From: CADEFQ01 sp035342635 | GTDB taxonomy: Bacteria > Pseudomonadota > Gammaproteobacteria > Steroidobacterales > Steroidobacteraceae | Assembly (NCBI GenBank): GCA_035342635.1 | Contig: DAOQXO010000061.1 | Location: forward strand, 1-15,185 | Length of the DNA: 15,185 nucleotides | Direction: 5' to 3' | Part shown: positions 5,997-12,115 of the stretch, in pieces | Layout: each line of letters starts with the position of its first letter | How positions within the stretch are numbered: the stretch's first letter is position 1 | Notes under the pieces: model-generated | Seen by the model: only the letters and a program-made list of their open reading frames with translations | The model's database searches: none | What the model was told of the DNA's origin: nothing | Translations under genes and position numbers: made by a program

Positions 5997-7802
5997 TCAC
6001 CACCCGCAGGTCTGTCCCTCGTTCTGCTGCGCGAGCCAGTCCTGCAGCGGCTGGAAGTACTCGAGGATTGCCGCGGCGTCCATCTGGCGCGTGCCGGTGA
6101 GTTTCTCGAGCGTGTCCTGCCAGGGTTCGCTCTGGCCGAGCTTCAGCATCGCGGCGAAGCGCTCGCCCGCCGCCTTGCTGCCGAAGATCGAGCATTCGTG
6201 CAGCGGGCCTTCGAAGCCGGCCGCGTCGCACAGCGCCTTCTGGAACTGGAACTGGATGATGAACGAGAGGAAGTAGCGCGTGTACGGCGTGTTGCCGGGC
6301 ACGTGGTACTTGGCGCCGGGATCGAAGTCCTCTTCGCTGCGCGCCACCGGCGGCGCGACGCCCTGGTACTGCGTTCGCAGGGCCCACCACGACTTGTTGT
6401 AGTCCGCGGGGGCGATCTCGCCGGAGAACACTTTCCAGCGCCACTCGTCGATGACTTTGCCGAACGGCAGGAACGCGACTTTCTCGGTCGCCATTTTCAT
6501 CTGCTGGTTGATCACCGCTTCGGGCGAGGGTTTCACGGCGCTGACGAGGCCGATGCGATGCAGGTAGCCGGGCGTCACCGACAGGTTGACCGTGTCGCCG
6601 ATCGCTTCGTGGAAGCCGTCGTGCGCGCCGCCCTGGAACAGCGGCGGCTGGTCGTTGTACCAGAGGTAGTAATAGACGTGGCCGAGTTCGTGGTAGATCG
6701 TGAACAGGTCTTCCTCGTTCGGGCGCATGCACATCTTGATGCGCACGTCGTCCTCGGTGTCCATGTCCCAGGCGCTGGCGTGGCACACGACTTCGCGATC
6801 GCGCGGGCGTACGAGCATCGAGCGCTCCCAGAATTTCGCGGGCAGCGCCGGGAAGCCGATCGAGGTGTAGAACGTCTCCGCGGACTTCGTCATCCGTTCG
6901 GCGCTCCAGTTCTGCCGCGCGAGTTCGCGGTCGGCGGATTCGATGCTCGCTTTCGGGTAGGGCTTGAGGATGTCGTCGTAGACCTTGTTCCAGGTCTGCG
7001 CCCACATGTTGCCGAGCAGGTGCGCCGGTATCGGCTTGCCGGCGGGCACCTTGTCCTCGCCGTACTGCGCGGCGAGGCGGCCGCGCGCGTAGCACTGCAT
7101 CGCGCCGTAGAGCGGCTTGACCTGCTCCCACAGCCGCGTGGCTTCGACCGCGAACTCATCGGGCGGCATGTCGTAGCCCGAGCGCCACATCGCGCCGAGG
7201 TCGGCGAAGCCGAATTCGCGCGCGCCCTCGTTGGCGAGTTCGACGAAGCGCTGGTACTTCGCACGCATCGGCCGCGCGGTGTCGTGCCAGCCCACCCAGG
7301 CCTGCTCGAGCTCGGAGTAATTGCGGCTCTTGGCGAGTGTATCGGAGAGCTGGTCCAGGTTCAGGCAGCTGTCGGGGCCGGTGGGACAGTACTTGCCCTC
7401 GCCGTACATCGCATCGAGGCTCGCGAGGATGCCGGTCAGTTCCGCGCGCCGCTCCGGATCGGCCGGCGCGGGCGCGGAGGTCTGCTGCGTCAGCAGGTGC
7501 AGCGCGCGCCGCGTCGCAGGACTCGCCTCGGCGTTGGCGTAGGCCTTCGACTTCTCTATCGTCGTGCTGAGGAACTCCTGGTAGCGGGCGTTCGAGCGCG
7601 CGCTGAGGAACTGCGTGTCCGGCGTGATGTTGGTCGCCTGGGTCCACTCGGCCGCCGCCAGCTCCCGCGTAATGGGGATCAGGTCCTCGTTCACCTGCGC
7701 GACGAACTCGTCCGCGCTCTGCGTGGGTGCCGTCGCCGGCGGCTCGCGCGTACAACCGGCGAGTGCGGCGGCGATCAGGGCCATGCCTGCCAGGCGCTTC
7801 AT
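5997..7802 (-). CDS. M2 family peptidyl-dipeptidase (ACE homologue), predicted lipoprotein
   Basis: A 601-residue zinc carboxydipeptidase homologous to angiotensin-converting enzyme, removing C-terminal dipeptides. Zinc ligands are H371 and H375 of HELGH with catalytic E372, and E399 of EAIGD, with the same 28-residue H-to-E spacing as tACE H383-E411. The substrate-site K498, H500 and the following Y-T-R-Y-F match tACE K511, H513 and Y520-Y523, including the chloride-site Arg. The 'VVCHASAWDMD..RIKMC' disulfide segment is also kept. The N-terminus (MKRLAGMALIAAALAGC) is a signal peptide with lipobox L-A-G-C17. With Thr at +2 it would normally be sorted to the outer membrane and act on peptides in the periplasm. 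It overlaps the POT transporter stop by four bases, with a strong GGAGGTG site upstream. Confidence 0.95.
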   Translation of the reverse strand: MKRLAGMALIAAALAGCTREPPATAPTQSADEFVAQVNEDLIPITRELAAAEWTQATNITPDTQFLSARSNARYQEFLSTTIEKSKAYANAEASPATRRALHLLTQQTSAPAPADPERRAELTGILASLDAMYGEGKYCPTGPDSCLNLDQLSDTLAKSRNYSELEQAWVGWHDTARPMRAKYQRFVELANEGAREFGFADLGAMWRSGYDMPPDEFAVEATRLWEQVKPLYGAMQCYARGRLAAQYGEDKVPAGKPIPAHLLGNMWAQTWNKVYDDILKPYPKASIESADRELARQNWSAERMTKSAETFYTSIGFPALPAKFWERSMLVRPRDREVVCHASAWDMDTEDDVRIKMCMRPNEEDLFTIYHELGHVYYYLWYNDQPPLFQGGAHDGFHEAIGDTVNLSVTPGYLHRIGLVSAVKPSPEAVINQQMKMATEKVAFLPFGKVIDEWRWKVFSGEIAPADYNKSWWALRTQYQGVAPPVARSEEDFDPGAKYHVPGNTPYTRYFLSFIIQFQFQKALCDAAGFEGPLHECSIFGSKAAGERFAAMLKLGQSEPWQDTLEKLTGTRQMDAAAILEYFQPLQDWLAQQNEGQTCGW

Positions 7803-9307
7803 TTCACACCTCCCATCAGACGCTTCGCGTAGGGTGAGATCAGGAACATCACCAGGCCGCCCATCGCGCCCCACCAGAAGATGCCGAGGAACTGGTTCGG
7901 CATCGCGGCAAGGTTGTTCGGATCGAACTCGCCGGCGAACTGGCCCGCCAGGTTGTTGCCGATCGCGGTGGCGAGGAACCAGACGCCGAGCGCCTGGCCG
8001 ACGAAGCGCGCCGGTGCGAGCTTCGACATCGAGGACAGGCCGACCGGCGACAGGCACAGCTCGCCGAACGTGTGGAACAGGTAGGTGAGGATCAGCCAGG
8101 TCGGCAGCACCTTCTCGCCGGCGACCACATACTGCGCGGCGAAGTACATCACCACGAAGCCGATGCCCATCAGGACCAGGCCCAGGGCGAACTTCACCGG
8201 CGCCGACGGATCGAGGTTGCGCTGGCCGAGCCAGACCCACAGGGCCGCGAATATCGGCGAGAAAATGATGATGAACAGCGGATTGATGTTCTGCAGCACG
8301 CCCGCCGGCATCAGCCAGCCGCCGATCTGCCGGTCGGTGTGGCGGTCGGCGAAGATGTTGAGCGAGGCGCCCGCCTGCTCGAAGCCGGCCCAGAACATCG
8401 CGCAGGCGATGAACAGCGCGATCATCACGACCACGCGCTTGCGTTCGATCGTGTCGAGCCCGGCGAAGAACAGCATGTAGGCGAAGTAGCCGACCGTGAA
8501 GGCGACGATCGCCCAGAAGGATTTCTTCAGCAGCCACACGGGGTCGATCCGGATGTGCCCGAGGATCGCGAGTGCGACGATCGCGAATATCGCGGCGGTC
8601 ACCGCCGCGACGATCCACCAGGCGCGGCGCGTGGCGCCGGCATCGGCGTGCACCATGCCCGGTTCGAGTCCCGCATGGCCGAGGAAGCGGCGCGTGAACG
8701 CGAACTGGATCAGGCCGAGCAGCATGCCGATGGCGGGCGCCGCGAAACCCATGCTCCAGCCGTAACGCGCGGCGAGGATCGGCACGATCGTCGAACCGAG
8801 GAACGCGCCGACGTTGATGCCCATGTAGAAGATCGAGAAACCGGCATCTCGACGCGAACCGCCCTCCGGATACAGCTGCGCGACGATCGCGCTGATGTTG
8901 GGCTTCAGCAGTCCGACACCGCACACGATCAGCATCAGGCCGAGGAAGAACAGCTGCGTCGAGCCGGTGGCGAGCAGGCCGTTGCCGACCATGATGAAGA
9001 TGCCGCCCCACCAGACCGCGCGTTGCGCGCCGGTCAGCCGGTCGGCTATCCAGCCGCCCGCCAGCGACAACAGATAGGTGCCGGAAATGTACAGGCCGTA
9101 GATCGCATTACCGGTGCGATCGTCGATGCCGAGGCCGCCGCTGTCGATCGAGGCGACGAGGAACAGCACCAGGATCGCGCGCATGCCGTAGTAGGTGAAG
9201 CGTTCCCACATCTCAGTGAAGAACAGCGTGGCGAGTCCCTTCGGGTGCCCGAAGAAGCCCTTGCCTGAATCCCCCGCGACCACCGTAGTCGACATCGAAT
9301 CAGCCAT
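7799..9307 (-). CDS. POT/PTR2 family proton-coupled di/tripeptide transporter
   Basis: A 502-residue major-facilitator protein of the peptide transporter (POT) family, similar in kind to E. coli DtpA. The proton-coupling motif E32-x-x-E35-R36 is present in 'FTEMWERFTYYGM' in the first helix. The second PTR2-like region lies at about residues 140-175 ('GFSIFYMGINVGAFLGS'). About 12-14 helices and normal length follow. It should import di- and tripeptides into the cytoplasm. An AGAGAG seven bases before the ATG (9315-9320) is a modest ribosome site; Met5 is an alternative start. Its last codon overlaps the ATG of the M2 dipeptidase, pairing a dipeptide-releasing enzyme with a dipeptide importer in one transcript. 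Confidence 0.95.
   Translation of the reverse strand: MADSMSTTVVAGDSGKGFFGHPKGLATLFFTEMWERFTYYGMRAILVLFLVASIDSGGLGIDDRTGNAIYGLYISGTYLLSLAGGWIADRLTGAQRAVWWGGIFIMVGNGLLATGSTQLFFLGLMLIVCGVGLLKPNISAIVAQLYPEGGSRRDAGFSIFYMGINVGAFLGSTIVPILAARYGWSMGFAAPAIGMLLGLIQFAFTRRFLGHAGLEPGMVHADAGATRRAWWIVAAVTAAIFAIVALAILGHIRIDPVWLLKKSFWAIVAFTVGYFAYMLFFAGLDTIERKRVVVMIALFIACAMFWAGFEQAGASLNIFADRHTDRQIGGWLMPAGVLQNINPLFIIIFSPIFAALWVWLGQRNLDPSAPVKFALGLVLMGIGFVVMYFAAQYVVAGEKVLPTWLILTYLFHTFGELCLSPVGLSSMSKLAPARFVGQALGVWFLATAIGNNLAGQFAGEFDPNNLAAMPNQFLGIFWWGAMGGLVMFLISPYAKRLMGGVK
7807..7814 (-). promoter_or_regulatory. Strong Shine-Dalgarno site for the M2 peptidase
   Basis: Minus-strand GGGAGGTG, with its core GGAGG six bases before the ATG at 7802, lies within the last codons of the POT transporter. 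It is near perfect and fixes the peptidase start at the lipoprotein signal. Confidence 0.75.
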
Positions 9308-9330
9308 TGTCAGGCTCTCTTTTTGTGGCG

Positions 9331-9344
9331 AGCGCCGTGGCGCT
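9331..9344. repeat. Inverted repeat between tatC and the POT gene
   Basis: AGCGCC-GT-GGCGCT is a perfect dyad in the 87-base gap (9308-9394) between the tatC stop and the POT start. It could be an operator for the POT gene or the end of the tat transcript. No T-run follows it on the minus strand, so a terminator call is not justified. No clear promoter was found in this gap. Confidence 0.35.
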
Positions 9345-9394
9345 GCAATGGCGCGGAAGTGTGACTGATGTTGCCGTGCCCCAGCAAGGCGGCG

Positions 9395-10141
9395 TTATGT
9401 CGTGCTCGCCCGCATTTTCGTCATGATGCGCGCCATCACGATCCCGCCCTCGTACAGCAGGTACATCGGGATCGCCATGATGCTCTGGGAGATGGCGTCG
9501 GGCGGGGTGAGGAACGCCGCCACGACGAAAATGCCGATCAGCACGTAGCCGCGCATGGCGGTGAGCTTTTCGGCCGGCACCAGCCCCGTGATCACCACCA
9601 GCACCACCGCGATCGGCATCTCGAAGGCGATGCCGAAGGCGAAGAACATGGTCAGCATGAAATCCATGTAGCTCGCGATGTCGGTCATCATCACCACGCC
9701 TTGCGGCGTCGTGTTGGCAAAAAAGGCGAACATCACCGGGAACACGAACACGTAGGCGAATCCGGCGCCGACATAGAACAGCAGGATCGAGGAAACGAGC
9801 AGCGGCAGGCCGAAGCGGCGCTCGCGCCGGTAAAGGCCCGGGGCAACGAATGCCCACACCTGGTACAGCACGACCGGCATCGCGATGAACAGCGCGACGA
9901 AGAAGGCGAGCTTGAACGGTGTCATGAACGGTGAGATCACGTTGGTCGCGATCATCGTGGCGCCGGCCGGCAGCTGCGCGAGCAGCGGGCGCGCGAGGAA
10001 GGTGAAGATTTCCTCTTTGAAGTAGGCGCACGGCACGAACACGATGATCACGGCGACGAAGGCGCGCAGCACCCGATCGCGCAGCTCGAGCAGGTGCGAG
10101 ATCAGCGTGCCTTCGGCGAGACGCTCAGGTTCCTCGCTCAT
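9395..10141 (-). CDS. tatC: Sec-independent (Tat) translocase subunit TatC
   Basis: A 248-residue, six-helix inner-membrane protein that forms the signal-recognition core of the twin-arginine translocase with TatB. The N-terminal H16-L-x-E19-L-R motif and E107 in 'APGLYRRERR' match the two glutamates (E15 and E103 in E. coli) that contact the twin-arginine signal. The conserved first periplasmic loop ('NVISPFMTPFKLAFFV', residues 67-82) and the late 'YVLIGIFVVAAFLTPPDAISQ' stretch are also present. It overlaps the tatB 3' end by 17 bases (10125-10141), and both use ordinary starts and stops. It is the last gene of the tat unit. Confidence 0.97.
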   Translation of the reverse strand: MSEEPERLAEGTLISHLLELRDRVLRAFVAVIIVFVPCAYFKEEIFTFLARPLLAQLPAGATMIATNVISPFMTPFKLAFFVALFIAMPVVLYQVWAFVAPGLYRRERRFGLPLLVSSILLFYVGAGFAYVFVFPVMFAFFANTTPQGVVMMTDIASYMDFMLTMFFAFGIAFEMPIAVVLVVITGLVPAEKLTAMRGYVLIGIFVVAAFLTPPDAISQSIMAIPMYLLYEGGIVMARIMTKMRASTT

Positions 10142-10563
10142 CGTCCGCTCGGTGCTGGCTGTCAGGCTCCGCGCCCGCGTCCGCGTGGCTCACATCCGCG
10201 CGTGCCACGTCGTCGTCTGGCTGGTAGTACTTCCCGGGCGGCGGGCTGTCGGCTGGGGGCGCGTCGGCCACGGGAGCGTCGNNNNNNNNNNNNNNNNNNN
10301 NNNNNNNNNNNNNNNNNNNNNNNNNNNNNNNNNNNNNNNNNNNNNNNNNNNNNNNNNNNNNNNNNNNNNNNNNNNNNNNNNGGCGGCGTGTCCTCGAGGA
10401 TCGCCTCGCTCTCGAGTTGCTCGCGGAACTGGCGCGCCATGGCGCGCGCGCGGCCGATCCAGCGGCCGACCTGGTTGGCCACTCGCGGCAGTTTCTCGGG
10501 ACCGAGCACGACCAGTGCAAGTGCAAAGATCAGCAGCAGCTCGGTGAAGCCGACCTCGAACAT
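10125..10563 (-). CDS. tatB: Tat translocase subunit TatB, split by an assembly gap
   Basis: The N-terminal 60 residues are clear TatB: 'MFEVGFTELLLIFALALVVLGPEKLP' with E8 in the helix and the G21-P22-E23-K24-L25-P26 hinge, followed by an amphipathic helix. The rest is interrupted by 100 N (10282-10381). Beyond the gap an acidic, Pro-rich tail ending DDERGT and a TGA at 10125 fits a TatB C-terminus, but in a different phase from the N-terminal part as the placeholder stands. The phases agree if the true gap is a multiple of three rather than 100, so I treat this as one intact gene with unknown middle, not a frameshift. It lies 18 bases after tatA and overlaps tatC. Confidence 0.88.
10282..10381. 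other. Assembly gap of exactly 100 N
   Basis: A round-number run of N inside tatB is the usual placeholder for an unknown gap between contigs. Its true length is unknown, and coordinates beyond it are relative. Confidence 0.98.
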
Positions 10564-10581
10564 GGCGGCAGCGCGCGCCGC

Positions 10582-10830
10582 TCAGGCGCCGCGGTTGATC
10601 TTGCTGTCGGTGTCGCTCTTGGCGACTTCGGGGAACTCGGCATCCTTCTCGGCCGACTTGATCTGCTTCACCTCGTCGGCGCTGTCCTCGGCCTCGCCCT
10701 CGCTGACCGATTTCTTGAAGCCGCGCACCGCCGCGCCCAGATCGGAACCGATCGTGCGCAGTTTCTTCGCGCCGAATACCAGCAGCACCACCAGCAGGAT
10801 GATGATGAGCTCGCGCATCCCAATACCCAT
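10582..10830 (-). CDS. tatA: Tat translocase subunit TatA
   Basis: An 82-residue protein with the single N-terminal helix of TatA/E (residues 6-18), the F19-G20-A21-K22-K23-L24 hinge, and the amphipathic helix 'IGSDLGAAVRGFKKS' (27-41), followed by an acidic and basic tail. It forms the membrane-thinning pore assembly of the twin-arginine system. The ATG at 10830 gives the canonical MGIG start and has GAGG (10836-10839) five bases upstream. A TTG 30 bases further up is rejected. The position of E. coli Gln8 is taken by Glu7. It is followed by tatB after 18 bases, and dtd lies 79 bases upstream. Confidence 0.95.
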   Translation of the reverse strand: MGIGMRELIIILLVVLLVFGAKKLRTIGSDLGAAVRGFKKSVSEGEAEDSADEVKQIKSAEKDAEFPEVAKSDTDSKINRGA

Positions 10831-10844
10831 ATGAACCTCGACAA

Positions 10845-10858
10845 GCGCACCCGTGCGC
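10845..10858. repeat. Inverted repeat in the tatA leader
   Basis: GCGCAC-CC-GTGCGC is a perfect 6-bp dyad starting 15 bases upstream of the tatA ATG and 6 bases upstream of its GAGG site. In a transcript from dtd it would form a short hairpin just before the ribosome site. Confidence 0.35.
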
Positions 10859-10867
10859 AAACCCGGG

Positions 10868-10906
10868 ATGATAGGCCAAAAGAGGCGCCGAGGACGGGAA
10901 AGTTCC
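10868..10906 (-). promoter_or_regulatory. Candidate tatA promoter between dtd and tatA
   Basis: On the minus strand GGAACTT (10900-10906) lies 3 bases past the dtd stop and matches the -35 of sigma-E/ECF promoters. Sixteen bases later comes TCTTT, which shares three of five bases with TCTGA. A separate TATCAT (10868-10873) is a good sigma-70 -10 (five of six) but has no fitting -35. Either would give tatABC its own promoter apart from dtd. Confidence 0.25.
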
Positions 10907-10909
10907 GTG

Positions 10910-11356
10910 TCAGCCGGCGTGCGCTTCGAGCCAGAATGTGACTGGCCCGTCGTTTTCGAGCGCCACCCGCATGTGTGCGCCGAACTCGCCGGTTGCCACC
11001 TCCGGATGGCGCCGTCGCGCCTCCGCGACGAACTGCCCGAACAGCGCCTGCGCGGCTTCGGGAGCCGCGGCAGTACTGAAGCCCGCGCGCGCGCCCTTGC
11101 GCGTATCGGCCGCCAGCGTGAATTGCGGCACGAGCAGCAGGCCGCCCCCGGTGTCCGCGAGCGAGCGGTTCATGCGCCCGTCCTCGTCAGGGAATACCCG
11201 ATACCCGAGCACGCGCTCGAGCAGGCGGCTGCCACAGGCTGGCGTGTCGAGCGCCTGCACGCCGATGAGGGCGAGAATGCCGCGCCCTATGCGACCCACG
11301 AGCCGGCCCTCGACCGTGACTTCGGCGAAATTGACCCGTTGAATCAATGCGATCAT
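10910..11356 (-). CDS. dtd: D-aminoacyl-tRNA deacylase
   Basis: A 148-residue enzyme that hydrolyses D-aminoacyl-tRNAs (for example D-Tyr-tRNA) and also Gly-tRNA(Ala), protecting translation from wrong-handed residues. The start 'MIALIQRV' and full length are typical of bacterial DTD. The C-terminal 'NDGPVTFWLE' carries the Gly-cisPro proofreading motif. The other signature, SQFTL in most members, reads P77-Q-F-T-L here, so the usual Ser77 is Pro. Thr80 is kept. No good Shine-Dalgarno precedes the ATG at 11356. It is divergent from the cytochrome c4 gene across 104 bases and upstream of tatABC on the same strand, so it may be co-transcribed with it. Confidence 0.95.
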   Translation of the reverse strand: MIALIQRVNFAEVTVEGRLVGRIGRGILALIGVQALDTPACGSRLLERVLGYRVFPDEDGRMNRSLADTGGGLLLVPQFTLAADTRKGARAGFSTAAAPEAAQALFGQFVAEARRRHPEVATGEFGAHMRVALENDGPVTFWLEAHAG

Positions 11357-11460
11357 GTCGGCGCCGATCGTGCCATCCGGCCGCCCTGCGGGGAACCCGG
11401 TAGTGGCAATTGGGCAGTCCACCCCGTACCATTTGCCGCTGATTTCAGCAGGGGTCAGAC
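11357..11460. promoter_or_regulatory. Divergent promoter region of dtd and cytochrome c4
   Basis: These 104 bases must start both divergent genes. For cytochrome c4, TGGCAA (11404-11409) and TACCAT (11427-11432) are 17 bases apart but match the sigma-70 hexamers at only three and four of six positions. AGGGG (11450-11454) is a fair ribosome site six bases before the c4 ATG. No convincing signal for dtd is visible. Confidence 0.25.
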
Positions 11461-12093
11461 ATGTCGCTCGCCAGCCGGACCGCAACCGCATTCGCACTCG
11501 CCACATTTCTCGCGGGCTCGGTGGGGGTCGCGCATGCGCAGGGCAATGCCGAACGCGGCAAGGTTCTCGCCCAGACCTGCCTCGGCTGCCACGCGGTCGA
11601 GAACTACAAGAACAGCTATCCCACCTATCCGGTGCCGAAGCTGCGCGGCCAGCACGCCGAGTACCTCGAAGTGGCGCTGCGCGGCTACCAGGCGGGGGAG
11701 CGTTCGCACGCCACGATGCACGCGCACGCCGCGTCGCTGTCCGAGCAGGAAATCGCCGATATCGCGGCCTTCCTCGGTGGCGAGGCGGTCCAGCCCACCG
11801 GCAAGCCGGCGGCAGCCAATGCGCCGGAAGCCGCGGCGGTCTGTGTCGCCTGCCACGGCAACGATGGCGTGGGTGTGTTGCCCGCCTATCCCACGTTGAC
11901 CGGCCAGCACATCGAATACCTCAAGCGCGCACTCACCGACTACAAGTCGGGCGCCCGCAAGAATCCGATCATGGCCGGTTTCGTCGCGACGCTGAGCGCC
12001 AAGGACATCGAGGCACTCGCCGCTTACTACGGCAAGATGGGCCCGGGGCTCGAGACGGTCGAGCTGCGCAAATCGCGTTTCAGCGCCCGCTGA
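11461..12093 (+). CDS. Diheme cytochrome c4-type protein
   Basis: A 210-residue periplasmic electron carrier made of two class I cytochrome c domains. A signal peptide (residues 1-26, ending A-H-A before Gln27) sends it through Sec. Heme sites are C40-x-x-C43-H44 and C128-x-x-C131-H132. Candidate distal Met ligands lie in 'HATMHAHA' of the first domain and 'NPIMAGFV' of the second. Each half ends with the 'LS..(E/D)IA.(I/L)AA(F/Y)' helix typical of cytochrome c4. Such proteins pass electrons to terminal oxidases such as cbb3, aa3 or ba3 types. The first heme site is followed by a Tyr/Pro-rich loop (residues 47-58) instead of the usual G-x-x-G segment. It ends 22 bases from the convergent S9 peptidase gene. 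Confidence 0.92.
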   Translation: MSLASRTATAFALATFLAGSVGVAHAQGNAERGKVLAQTCLGCHAVENYKNSYPTYPVPKLRGQHAEYLEVALRGYQAGERSHATMHAHAASLSEQEIADIAAFLGGEAVQPTGKPAAANAPEAAAVCVACHGNDGVGVLPAYPTLTGQHIEYLKRALTDYKSGARKNPIMAGFVATLSAKDIEALAAYYGKMGPGLETVELRKSRFSAR

Positions 12094-12115
12094 GGAGCCA
12101 GCTTCCGCCGAGGCA

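Noticed and set aside
5694..7832. Plus-strand open frame of 712 codons
   Set aside because: It is antisense to the M2 peptidase and its product is Arg/Ala/Val/Glu-rich with no domain. The minus-strand peptidase has full catalytic motifs. It is a by-product of GC-rich codon use.
5997..9011. Minus-strand frame of 1004 codons as a transporter-peptidase fusion
   Set aside because: The part upstream of 7802 is out of frame with the POT gene and reads as Arg-rich noise. The lipoprotein signal at 7802 marks the true start.
8072..9268. Plus-strand open frame of 398 codons
   Set aside because: It is antisense to the POT transporter, with a charged low-complexity product and no family features.
10831..10860. 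TTG start of tatA adding ten residues
   Set aside because: TatA proteins begin directly at the membrane helix. The ATG at 10830 has its own GAGG site.
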